A program made the translations under genes and the position numbers. The notes beneath the pieces were generated by a model, which was not told the origin of the DNA, ran no database searches, and saw only the letters and a list, made by a program, of their open reading frames with translations. A DNA stretch of 64,000 nt from Alisma plantago-aquatica. Lineage: Eukaryota; Streptophyta; Magnoliopsida; Alismatales; Alismataceae. Positions 37,512 to 48,318 of this stretch are shown one piece after another (the stretch's first letter is position 1; each line of letters begins with the position of its first letter). The DNA is taken from assembly GCA_963693085.1 (NCBI GenBank), contig OY856409.1:296026058-296090057 (forward strand), in the 5' to 3' direction.

Positions 37512-40080
37512 ATGGATAGATCATGGATGTCCATTCGCAATCGATGCACCCTAGAGTTTATATCTGGACTTGACCAGTTTATTAGATTTTCCAAGGAACA
37601 TAGGAAACAACCTGGAGATATGTTCTATTGTCCATGTAGGCATTGCGGTAACAACTTGAAAGTCAGCACTGGTGACGAAATCAAAAGTCATGTCATGTGC
37701 AACAGGATTATACAAGGCTATACAGAATGACACTAGCATGGAGAGATTTCAAACCCGAAACCAGTGGATGTCGATAGCAGTGCTTGTGTGGAAGAAGAAA
37801 TTGCCTCCAATGACGTAGATGTGAATGAACCAGTTCCAGTAGACATCGTTGATATGATGCTGGATAGTTGTGGGGGTAGAGCACACCGATCCACCTCCCA
37901 TTTTTAGAAACATTGTGCATGACGTTAAGATATCGTTATACACATGTTGTACTAAGTTTATGAAGCTTAGCGCTGTGATGAGATTGTATAAGCTGAAAGC
38001 TAACAATAGATGGAGCGACAAAAGCTTCACATCATTGTTGTCTTTGTTTAAAGAAATGCTTCCTGAAGGAAATGAGCTGCCAATCTCAACATACCAGGTA
38101 AAGAAATTGTTTTTCTCAATGGGAATGGATGCCAAGAATATACATGCATGCCCAAATGATTGTGTATTATTTCAAAAGGACTACGTGGATTTGAAAGATT
38201 GTCCAAAATGTGGCGCGTCACGGTATAAATTGACGACTTTGGGGGAGTCCAAAACTGGTTCTCCTACCAAGGTGATGTGGTATCTACCTATAATATCACG
38301 GTTTCAGTGCTTGTTTGCCAATCCGATAGATGCGAAGAATTTGAGGTGGCATGCAGATGTTAAGAAAACTAATGATGGGATCTTACGACATGCGTCTGAT
38401 TCCCCATAGTAGAAGAAGATTGATCTATTGTACCCTGAATTTGGTGAAGAAGTCATGAATCTAAGACTTGGGTTTTGTACAGATGGGATGCATCTGTACG
38501 GGACATTGAGCAGACAACATAGCACTTGGCCAGTCATGCTTGTTATATACAATCTTCCTCCTTGGCTGTATATGAAAAATAAGTACGTAATGTTGTCGTT
38601 GTTGATATCGGGCCCTAAACAACCTAGAAATGATATCGATGTTTATCTTGAACCTCTGATTGATGACTTAAAGAAACTCTGGGGTGAAGATGTGATGACC
38701 TATGATGCTTTATGAAGATTGAAATTTCATTTGCATGCTATGTTGTTTTGCACTATTAATGACTTTCCAGCATATGGGAATTTGTCTGGATATAGTGTCA
38801 AAGGAGCTAAAGCGTGTCCTATATGTGTAGAGAACATTGATTTAACAAGACTAAAACATGGCGGTAAGACTGTATATCTCAGTCATCGAAGGTTTCTTAC
38901 AAAATTCCATTTGTATCGTAGGAAGTGCAAAACATTCAATGGATTGAATGAGGAACAGAGTGCACCTAAACCTATACCAGTGGAGGTTGTTTATGAAAGA
39001 GTAAAAGACTTTGTCAATGAATTTGGTAAGAGATCACAATGTACTATGGCCACACAGAGTGACAAATCTTTATTCAAGAAGAAGTCAATATTTTGGGATC
39101 TTCCTTATTGGAGTTCTTTGACAGTCATGCATTGTATCGATGTCATGTACGTTGAGAAAAATGTTTGTGATAGTGTCATTGGTACTTTTTTGAATATACC
39201 AGGTAAGACTAAAGATGGGATAAAATCCATACTGGACCTGCATGAAATGGGAATAAGGTCAGAATTAACAGAATTACGTGAAATGGGAAATCAGAGAACA
39301 TACTTACCTCCCGCTTGTTACACATTGTCTAGAAAGGAGAAGAAAGCTTTTTTTGAATGCTTGGTAAATGTTAAGGTGCCACAAGGTTACTCATCCAACA
39401 TCCGTAGATTGGTATCAATGAATGATTTGAAGTTGATAGGTCTTAAATCTCATGATTGTCACACTCTAATGCAACAAATATTGCATGTGCCAATTCGATC
39501 TATATTGCTGAAGCATGTAAGGTTTGCAATCGCCAGACTTTGTTTCTTTTTCAACAGTCTGTGTAGTAAAGTTATTGCCCCTGATACTCTCGATAATTTG
39601 CAAAGAGAAGTGGTTGTTACCCTATGTCAGCTTGAGATCTATTTTCCTCCATCGTTCTTTGATATCATGGTACATCTTGTTGTCCACTTGACTAGGGAAG
39701 TGAAAATGTTGGGACCAGTTTTCTTGCATTGGATGTATCCCTTTGAATGATACATGAGTGTTTTTAAAAGTGATGTTCGAGACCGTTATCGGCCTGAAGG
39801 GAGTATTATTGAGGGTTATGTGGCGAGAGAGGTTATGGATTTTTTGCAATGACTTTCTCAGTGGTAATGACACTCCTGGTAATGACAAGAATATTGAGGA
39901 GCAATTTGGCAAAGGAATTTTGGGATCACATGTGAAAGTAATCAGCTGTGAGCAGTTGGAATAAGGTCACTTGTATATTTTACACAACATGGACAAAGTG
40001 AGTGTTTATATCGAGGAACATACCAATTTCATCAAGAGACAATATCCTCGAGCCAATAAAATGTGGCTTGCTAGAGAGCA
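37512..40080 (+). pseudogene. TNP2-type CACTA transposase pseudogene, truncated
   Basis: TNP2 proteins are the transposases of En/Spm elements. The N-terminal block (37512-37730; MDRSWM start, then a C-P-C-x-x-C-G zinc-binding-like motif) is the Transpos_assoc domain. The Transposase_21 region follows with 'CPNDC..F', 'DCPKCGASRYK' (near 38135-38230), 'LGFCTDGMHLYG' (near 38465) and 'TINDFPAYGNLSGYS' with a C-P-I-C motif (near 38755-38830). The C-terminal DUF4218 part runs from about 39350. It is broken by TGA and TAG near 37728-37736, a frameshift near 37870, TAGTAG at 38408-38413, TGA at 38713-38715 and 39748-39750, a frameshift near 39840 and TAA near 39962. The Athila LTR removes the end. 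It cannot make an active enzyme. Confidence 0.93.
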
Positions 40081-41676
40081 TGACACGCTTTTTACGTGCG
40101 TAGAAACGCAAGTGTATGCATCAATGTAATATAGGCCTTTGTGAGGCCCGAGTCGAACTCAGGGACACGTGACTTATTGGATACTACTACTAACTACTCG
40201 CAATCAGCTAAACCGATTAAAAAGTTGGAGGTTGTTGTAAAATTAAAAGAAAATAAAATAAAACAAAACAAAGCAATCGATTAAATGTTTAGTTTAATCA
40301 ATTCAAGTGGGAATCTTTAGGATTGTGGTTTCACCACAGGTTTTCATTGTATGAATTTCTATTTAGTCACTCAGATTTATCTCTCTATCCGGGTAGTGGC
40401 CTGATATCAAAATTGCCCACTGTCGTGGTACAATTCACTACCTATGTCTAGGTCGGTTCCACCGTCGTAGCAACCTATACCCTAAACTAGGTGCATTAGA
40501 GTCGATCTCTCGGTATCCACCATTAACCTTACACCGCCTTGTTCAAGGGATTTATCATTTAATGTGAATTTCGTCTCTTTTCAACCATTAATTCTTCTTT
40601 CAAAGTAATTAAGGGCATTAGGTTATTATTATGGTGATCAAGCATAACAATATAATTGAGAAAACGCAATCATACCACGGATTTAAGAGATAAAAGATGA
40701 ATTACTATGATAAAATCATCATACAATGATTTCCCGGGCTACTCCCGGTCCTAAAGACAAAGGGGATTAGCCCCGCATGTTCATCTCAAAGCAAAACATG
40801 GTAGAGAAAAAGGGAAACATGGAGAAAAACGTGATTGAGTGGTGAAACCCCTGAACGGAGAAGATCCAATCGCTCCTTGGCGTAGAATACATGTTCTCCC
40901 GCCTTTCGGTGGTGGAAATCGTCTTCTTCGGCGTCCGGAATGGCTGGGGCGTGCTTCTAGGCTTCGTTCTTCTCTCCACACCTTCTCGGGACGTGTGCAG
41001 CGGCTAATGACGTGATGGCTTGCTCTTGACCGTCGTCATTAGGTATAATCACTGAGTTAGGTCACCAAAATATCACAACCGTCTGATTTAGATTAATCTA
41101 AAGCAAACATGTATCTGACGGTGTCGATACCATCGACCCGAGTCGATGGTATCGACCCTGCACTGTATCGGCTGGTCTTCTTTTCTTTTCTTTGTCGCAA
41201 CTTATGCCACCTCGATACCATCGACGCTGGTCGATGGTATCGACATTCATAGGCGTCGGTTTTGTCCTTTTACGTCGTTGTAGCTCCACTCGTCGATGGT
41301 ATCGACTTTTGTGTCGATAGTATCGACTCTCTTTTCTGAAGCAACCTGATGGTATCTCGATACCATCGACTCTCCTGTCGATAGTATCGAGATTTTGCTG
41401 CTCCTTGCTGCTGGCTGCCTGTGGTCCGGTCGATGGTATCGACAGCAGCAGATACTTGTTTTTCCTGAAATTTCAACATGAAACCACATAAGCCGAAACA
41501 AAACATATTCTTGTGATAATTTATGCTCAAAATACTGAAATAAGGGAGATTTGACATAGAGAATGATCATAGACCAAAGTAGACGAATTATGCAATATTA
41601 ACCACCAAAATGACTAATAAATGCATAAAACACAAGTAAAATATGTCTCTAAATGCGACTCAAAATCATCACATCA
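40081..41676 (-). mobile_element. Athila element, 3' LTR
   Basis: On the minus strand the 1596-bp LTR reads TGATGTGATG...AAGCGTGTCA. GAGCA at 40076-40080 is the left target duplication. The polypurine tract CAAGCTTAGGGGAGTT (41677-41692) precedes it in element sense. It matches the 5' LTR at 51180-52583 base for base in length over the shared 1404 bp, with scattered substitutions. It contains a palindrome array listed separately. Frames inside it on both strands are not genes. Confidence 0.93.
41122..41452 (-). repeat. Array of TCGATACCATCGA palindromes in the Athila 3' LTR
   Basis: TCGATACCATCGA and its reverse complement TCGATGGTATCGA occur repeatedly, mostly as facing pairs separated by 5-9 bp (41122-41157, 41213-41246, 41293-41326, 41357-41391) plus a single site at 41437. 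Each 13-mer is itself an interrupted palindrome (TCGAT-ACC-ATCGA), and each pair can fold as a hairpin with a 13-bp stem. In LTR sense the array lies in the upstream half, as promoter elements would. Confidence 0.88.
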
Positions 41677-43244
41677 AACTCCCCTAAGCTTGAACATTGC
41701 TCGCCCTCGAGTAACAGAACCTTAGAATAGAATTGCCAGAGTCAACTAAAGAACAAATCATCACAACAAACATTACCATATGATCCCCACCGGACATTCA
41801 CATTCTGGCCCTCACTAACCATGGGATGATAATTACCCTAAAGGTGGCAGTAATCATCCATAAAAGATTTCTACCTCAAAACTGATGAACACTATCACAT
41901 AAGGCAGTTAATATAATAAAATTCGCTGGTTCAGACTCGGTGCATCTTGTGATCTCCTATACTACGTTGCTCGCCCTAACTACCATCTACATGGAAGCAT
42001 CTCTCCTGATATTCACAAATGAGGAGAAAATCATGGTGGCCTACCAATTCAAGCAATGGGTGGATGAAATGGGTGTCTTATAGAAGAAATGGAAGCAGTA
42101 TACAGTTTCAACATGCATAAAACAAAAATGCCCTAAAAGATGCATTTGCACATGTACATGCCCTAATGCCTAAGATTGGGTGGAATGATGCATGCACTAA
42201 CATCCCGTCTCAAAATGAGATGGAATATCTAACTGAGCTACATCATGTACTTACTCATCTTAAAATGTGAATGAGACTATGTTCCTTTCTCCTTCTTATT
42301 CTACTTGCTTCTCAATAATTTCTTTTTCTTTTTCATTTTTTCATTTTTTTCACTCTTTTTTTCTTAAACCCTTATATCCATAATTGACAATGAATTCTTT
42401 GTTGGGCTCACTTTTTCTGCATAGCTCAAATATTTGAAGCATTTATGAAGGTATGGAACAACTAATCACCCTTAGAGAAGAAATAAGTTACATGATGTGC
42501 TCTATGCATAGAAATTATGAATGCAGCTAAATGACACGCACCTAAGGATAGTGTGCATGTATAACTATTCTAATTTTTTTATTTTCATGTAAAACATGTG
42601 AAAGTGGTTGCAATGCAAAACCTATCTATATGAGATGCAATCAAAAAGATTAAAACCGTAAAGTACTTCCAATTCTTATGGTGGATTGTGAAAAACAATG
42701 AGGTGGAAAGATCACAAGACTGATTGACTGAACCATTGAAAATTATTATGTGTCCCTCCTTACTGACCTGTGTAATAGTTAAGAGGTTTCTCTCTCTTAC
42801 TTCAAATTAGAGTCTCATTATCATTTGTTCAGTTTAGGCTCACACAACCAAATCCGTCCACTTTTCATGAATCATGAAGAATGTACAATTGTGATTTTCT
42901 GTTTTAGAGTTGACAAAACCAATCATTTTCTTAAGTTATGTGCTCAAAGTTGAACAACACAAGCTTGTGAACACTAAAAAAAAAATTATTTTTCCCTTAC
43001 CCCATGTACAAGCAAATGAGATGACACATGACTTAAGACATCCACAATTACACTAGATAGAATGTGGATCCTACGAACAAACTAAGATTGCAAAAACTAA
43101 ATGACAAGAAGAAAAACAATAAAAACTAAAAACTGAGAAAATAAAAGATAGAGTTGTTCCAACTCCCCCCCTAAGCTTGCATTCGACTATGGCCTCATAG
43201 TCAAAAACAATCTTAAAGGTTGGAACATAGATACCGATTTACTC
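41677..43244 (-). other. Athila 3' untranslated region with two polypurine-like tracts
   Basis: Between the env-position ORF and the 3' LTR lies about 1.6 kb without a credible frame. CAAGCTTAGGGGAGTT abuts the LTR (41677-41692). A longer version, CAAGCTTAGGGGGGGAGTT, lies soon after the ORF stop (43161-43179). The first is in position to be the active plus-strand primer; the second may be a spare or older one. Confidence 0.7.
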
Positions 43245-45002
43245 TTATGGCGGAGGCGGGTATTGTGGGGTCGTGGGGTCCCAGGATGGGTACTGCCCCT
43301 GAAAGCTAGGATCATACTGGGGCATGGGTGGAGGTTGTGGATACCCCCAAAAGTAGTTCTGGCTCCAGTAATGATCATAAAAGGGTTGTTTCTGCATCTC
43401 CATCCTATGCAACCTGTCATGAATCTGTTGTTGGTTGTCGAGGAGGAGGCGCTCATTTTCGAAGATAGCCCTCTGATTGTCAAGTAACCGGTTTGTCGTC
43501 TCCTGAACATCGGTGTACACTGTTGTATGGTGCTGCTGCATTTGTTGTATATCCTGCAACATGGCATACATTCCTTGCATGGAATAGACATCCTCGCTTG
43601 GTTGCGAGGGCGGTGGTGGTGGCAGAGGCTGCGAAGATGAAGATGCACCCGGATGCATGCGAGGACGCTTCCTAGGTGCCACTTGTGCCCGAAGAGGAGT
43701 GTAGGCCTCCTCTTCCTCTTCAGCCTCGTCGTCATTATTGTTGTCGTCGTCGTTGCCACCGTCTTCATCGGAGTCAGCAATGGCTATGATTGGCCATCGG
43801 AAATGTTGAGCACCCTCGATATGGAAGACATGATCATGAAGCGAGCATTCTTGATATGCGTGGTTTACATGGCAATGAGCATAGGGTAAACCATACCGAA
43901 GCAAGATAAGATTGGATCGGTGAAGATGCTGCAAATTAACCTTGCTTCTACTGGAGAGAGGAGTAAGCTGCTGGAAATTCAACCCAAGGTAAGAGGCCAG
44001 CGGTGTAATGAGCCCTCCAAAGTGAATTGGCACCTTTTGCGTACTCCGCTTTACAGCCAACACCCACTGCAGAAAGAATGCTCCCCAGTTGTACTCTTGG
44101 CGCTTCAGTAGTTTATGTAAGAAAAACAAGTCCGTCTCCTGGAATTTGCTAAGAGACAGATCACCCCTAGAAAATAGGGTTGAACACAACATCCGATGAA
44201 GAATCCGCATGAACGGATGGTCGAAGTCTGCTACCACTGCGTTGTGGTAGCTTACAGATTTGCCCGGTGGCACCGTCACAAGATCAGCGAAGATGGCGTC
44301 GTAGTCAGTCTGGTTATCTGGCCGCTGGTAGTCATTTCGCCCATGGTTCCAGTTGTAGATGGAGTTGAACTGGCGGAGGGTGAGAGTGTAGTCATTATTG
44401 TACAGTCGAAAAGAAACGTGGCCCTTGATCCACTCATGATCTGTAGCGACGACGTCATTGGGCATGACGCATACGTCCAACGATGCCATGAATTTAGCCA
44501 CCAGCTCCTTGTATGTCGGCCAGTCACCGAAGAATGGCTGGCCATCAACATGGTATTCCATCTCGTCGGGTGTCCTGCTCGTGTGTCTCGCCTGCCCTTT
44601 CAAGACATAGGCAAGATTAGCATCGAACCCCAAGTTGCGGATCACCTCCCGATCAACATAGCGGGTCGGCTCGATTTTCCTCTTCATGATCTCCTAGTAG
44701 ATCTTCTTGACCTCCGCAGATGGATGGACAATCTGCGGGCGTGGGATCAATGCAGTCGGTGGAGGCACGAACTCTGGAATGTCCTTTGGGTTGGCATGTG
44801 AAGAAGACGCACCGGCAACATGCACCATGGTTGTGGAAGAAGGAGAAGTAGAGAAAGAGCTCGGTGAAGATCGGAGAAGGAAATCTCCGCTCGATGAAGA
44901 ACGTGCTCCTGGATGCTCGTCGCCGGGCTCGGATCGCTCTGGAATACGCTCGGCACAGGTGGAGAAGAATTGCTCTGGAGTTGTGATGTCATATGATGAC
45001 AA
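43245..45002 (-). pseudogene. Athila env-position ORF (ATHILA ORF-1 type), one in-frame stop
   Basis: Athila elements carry a third gene between integrase and the 3' LTR. The role of its product is unsettled. Here 480 codons run uninterrupted from 44687, and the same frame extends upstream to 45002 past a single TAG at 44694-44696, so the original start was upstream, most likely the Met near 44830. The globular part has a 'DHPFMRILHRMLCSTLFSRG' stretch and 'VPIHFGGLITPLASYLG', as in the ATHILA ORF-1 family (PF03078). An acidic run near residue 310, a basic PRKRPR motif that could be a nuclear signal, a Pro-rich linker, a Gln-rich possible coiled coil and a Tyr/Pro-rich tail follow. No membrane segment is evident, which argues against an envelope. 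A TATA-like site and palindrome array lie upstream. Confidence 0.8.
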
Positions 45003-45007
45003 TCCTT

Positions 45008-45015
45008 CTCATATA
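45008..45015 (-). promoter_or_regulatory. TATA-like site before the Athila env-position ORF
   Basis: TATATATG on the minus strand lies between the palindrome array and the ORF, about 180 bp before the probable start codon. It is a candidate internal promoter. Confidence 0.4.
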
Positions 45016-45048
45016 TAGCCATGGTCGGCGCTGCTGTATGCCCGTCGA

Positions 45049-45597
45049 TACCATCGACGTGGGTCGATGGTATCGACACGGGTAGCACAATTCGTACTGC
45101 CACTGGTATCGACGGTCATCGATGGCTGGATTTGCGGGGCCCGGATCGCTGACGTGTCGATACTATCGACAGATGTCGATGGTATCGACCCGTACCCCGG
45201 ATCGACTTTCTGGTTGCAGCGATCACTGTTGATCTTCTCTCGTGGATCGGTGACGTGGCGCGTCGATACTATCGACGCAAGTCGATAGTATTGACTTCCG
45301 TTTAGGACAACACCCTCGCGAGGCCCGGCCGCCACCTTCTTTTTGAAATTGGGTCGATACCATCGACAGTCCCGTCGATGGTATTGACTTTACTGAGACA
45401 ATTGCTTCTGAATATCTCCAGAGATCTCGTGAGTATCGACACCCATGTCGATACTATCGACCTTTGCTTGCGATCAGCCTGTTGGTATGTTGATACCATC
45501 GATGAGGTCATCGATGGTATCGACGCAGTGTGATTTCTGCAGTCGCCAACCTGTACCCTGTTCGATACCATCGACACACGGATCAATGGTATCGACT
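45049..45597 (-). repeat. Internal array of TCGATACCATCGA palindromes in Athila
   Basis: The same 13-bp palindromes as in the LTR recur here as facing pairs at about 45049-45080, 45157-45190, 45262-45294, 45355-45390, 45435-45463, 45490-45525 and 45563-45597, mostly 80-110 bp apart. The DNA between them is not LTR sequence, so the sites, and not a block of LTR, are what is shared. The array lies between the end of pol and the env-position ORF. Confidence 0.88.
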
Positions 45598-45772
45598 ATG
45601 CCTCAGTCCTGCACAATGAGCAAACGATCACGGTATCTTTTTTACACTAAAAACAAAGTCAAAACAAATCAAACTACGAATGTGAAAGAAACTAAACTAA
45701 AGTACCGATGGCTGGGTTGCCTCCCAACAAGCGCCCTTATTTAACGTCTTAGGCTAGACGGCATGAAGCTTC

Positions 45773-48318
45773 TCATGCATCTGGAAGTGCAATGAGTTTG
45801 ACCTCATTCACTTTTCTTGTGTAATCTTCACCAAAATACAATTTCAACCTTTGTCCATTGACCAGGAATGTGGTCTCGCCATCACGCACCAGGATCGCGC
45901 CATGTGGTTTGACCTCCTCTATTGTGAATGGTCCACTCCATCAGGATTTCAACTTCCCGAGATGCATCTTCAGCCTGGAGTTGAACAATAGGACACGGTC
46001 TCCTTTCTTGAAAATGTGCATTTGAATATGGCGATCGTGAATCAACTTTGTGCGCTCCTTGTAGATCCGCGAGCTTTCATATGCATTCATTCGCAGCTCG
46101 TCAAGTTCATCGAGTTCAAGTAACCTCTTCTTTCTTGCTTCATCATAACTCAGATTTAGCTTCCTCAGCGCCCAATGCACTTTATGCTCCAGTTCCAACG
46201 GTAAGTGACAGGCCCGACCATAAGCCAACCTAAAAGGCGTAGTGCCTATAGGTGTCTTGAACGTCGTCATGTATGCTCACAACACATCCAGTAGTAGGGT
46301 ACTCCAATTCTTCCTTGTGGAAGCCATAGTATGCTCCAATATCTTCTTATTCTCCCTATTGGAGACCTCCACTTGTCCTTGAGTTTGCGGGTGGTACGGG
46401 GTACCAATGTTATATTTGACCTAGTCCTTTCTCAACAGTGTCGCGAACTTTTGATTCCGGAAGTGTGTACCCCCATCACTAATGATCATTCTGGGCACAC
46501 CGAACCTGCAAAAAATATATTCCTTAACAAACCTGCACACTACAGCGGAATCATTAGTCCTTGTGGATATTGCATCTACCCACTTTGACACATAATCAAC
46601 AGCCAAAAGAATGTACAAATTAGAATTTGAGGACACAAAGGGTCCCATAAAATCTATGCCCCATAAGTCAAATACCTCAACCTCTTGGAATACATTAAGG
46701 GGCATCTCTTGTCTTTTTGATATGTTTCCCGCCCTTTGGCAGGAATCACATTGACGCACAAACTCATAAACATCCCTAAACAAGGTAGGCCAGTATAGGC
46801 CACTTTCTAGTACTTTGGCTGCAGTGCGAGAGCTTGCATGGTGGCCGCCGTCGGTAGTGTGTGACAATGACTAAGAACACTTTCGTATTCCTCCTCCTGC
46901 ACACACCTGCGTAAAACACCATCCCTGCATTGCTTCAAGAGAATAGGGTCATCCCAGAAATAATAACGTAAAGAATGGAAAATTTTCTTCTTCTCTTGGT
47001 ACGTTCAATCATCTGGGATGATTTTGCAAGCAAGATAGTTCAAAATATAAGAAAACCATGGGTCTTTTGATTTCACTTTCAAAAGCTGTTTGTTCGGAAA
47101 TGTCTCGGTAATGGGTATGTGTAAATCCTTTTCATCTACCCTCTCTAACCTAGACAAATGGTCCGCGACCACATTTTCAATCCCCGCCTTGTCTTTGATT
47201 TTGATATCAAATTCCTGTAAAAGAAAGATCCACCTAATCAATCTAGGTTTGGCATCCTTTTTCTCCATCAAATACTTAATGGAGGCGTGGTCCGTCCATA
47301 CCACGACTTTCGATCCAACTATATATTGCTGAAATTTTTCAAAAGCGAAAACAACGGCAAGCAATTCTTTCTCGATAGTCGTGTAATTGAGTTGGGCGTC
47401 ATTCAAAGTTTTAGATGCATAAAAAATCACAGCGGGTTTATTGTCCACCCGTTGTCCCAACATAGCCCCAACCGCGAAATTGGATGCATCACACATTAGT
47501 TCAAACGGCTTGGTCCAATCTGGTATTTGCACAACCGGTGCGGAAATCAATTTTTTCTTAAGCACGTTGAACGCATGTAGACATTTTTCATCAAAGTCAA
47601 AAAAAACATCTTTTTCTAAAAGCTCAGATAAAGGTTTGGCGATTTTAGAAAAATCTTTTATAAAACGACGATAGAAACCAGCGTGACCTAAGAAACTCTG
47701 TACCCCTTTTACCGAATTTGGTGGGGGCAACTTGGAAATCACTTCGATTTTCACCGGGTCTACCTCCAAACCTTTGCTAGACACTTTATGTCCTAGCATT
47801 ATTCCTTCGCTCACCATCATGTGGCATTTCTCCCAATTGAGGACCAAATGTGTGTCCTCACAACGTTGTAGCACCTTATCCGGATTGTAAAGACACTCGT
47901 CAAAGGATGCACCATAAACAGAGAAATCATCCATAAAAACCTCTAGACAGTGTTCTACCATATCAGAAAAAATGGCGAGCATACAATGCTGAAAGGTCGC
48001 TGGTGCATTACATAACCCAAAATGCATACGGCGGTACGCAAACATTCCATAAGGACAAGTGAAGGTGCACTTCTCTTGGTCCTTAGGATCAATCGAAATC
48101 TGATTGTACCCCAAATAACCATCCAGAAAACAAAAATGTGATCGGCCGGCTAAGCGCTCTAAAATTTGATCAATAAACGAAAGAGGAAAGTGATTCTTTA
48201 GCGTAGAGGCATTCAATCGACGGCAATCTATGCAAACACGCCACCCGGTTACCAAGAGGGTGGTGACATGTTCATTTAGAAGATTATGGGTAACAATGGT
48301 GGTCCTCCTCCTTGGCAC
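45773..48318 (-). pseudogene. Athila pol: reverse transcriptase, RNase H, integrase (broken)
   Basis: This copies element RNA into DNA and integrates it. RT begins abruptly at '[13 protein letters not shown]' and keeps '[11 protein letters not shown]', the FMDD catalytic box and '[12 protein letters not shown]'. RNase H follows ('[12 protein letters not shown]', '[10 protein letters not shown]', '[10 protein letters not shown]'). The zinc-binding start of integrase (H-H and CDSCQ) and the catalytic triad follow: D in 'GIDFMGP', D in 'ISDGGTHF', then E 35 residues further on in 'QGQVEV'. Breaks are loss of the N-terminal part of RT at the joint with the upstream frame (48284-48318), a stop near 47010, a frameshift near 46865, TAG at 46421, TGA at 46271 and TGA at 45938. 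It is dead, but most domains are readable. Confidence 0.93.

Larger units (their letters stand above)
35371..40080 (+). mobile_element. CACTA (En/Spm-type) DNA transposon, left part
   Basis: The element starts with CACTACTACAGAAACAACG, a typical CACTA terminal repeat, after TTG, the left 3-bp target duplication. Subterminal hairpins, a long non-coding leader with large inverted repeats, and a TNP2-type transposase pseudogene follow, all in the order expected for the left end. The transposase is cut at 40080 by the Athila LTR, so its end, any TNPA-like gene and the right terminal repeat lie beyond the window. It was inserted into the acidic ORF of the Athila/Tat-like element. Confidence 0.9.

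Noticed and set aside
43245..45002. True viral envelope gene
   Set aside because: No signal peptide or membrane segment is visible, and the protein has a nuclear-signal-like basic motif and resembles plant-transposon accessory proteins.
41122..45597. Regular short repeats with spacers, superficially like a CRISPR array
   Set aside because: Plant nuclear context. The repeats are palindromic 13-mers in facing pairs, spacer lengths vary, and they lie inside an Athila LTR and its interior.
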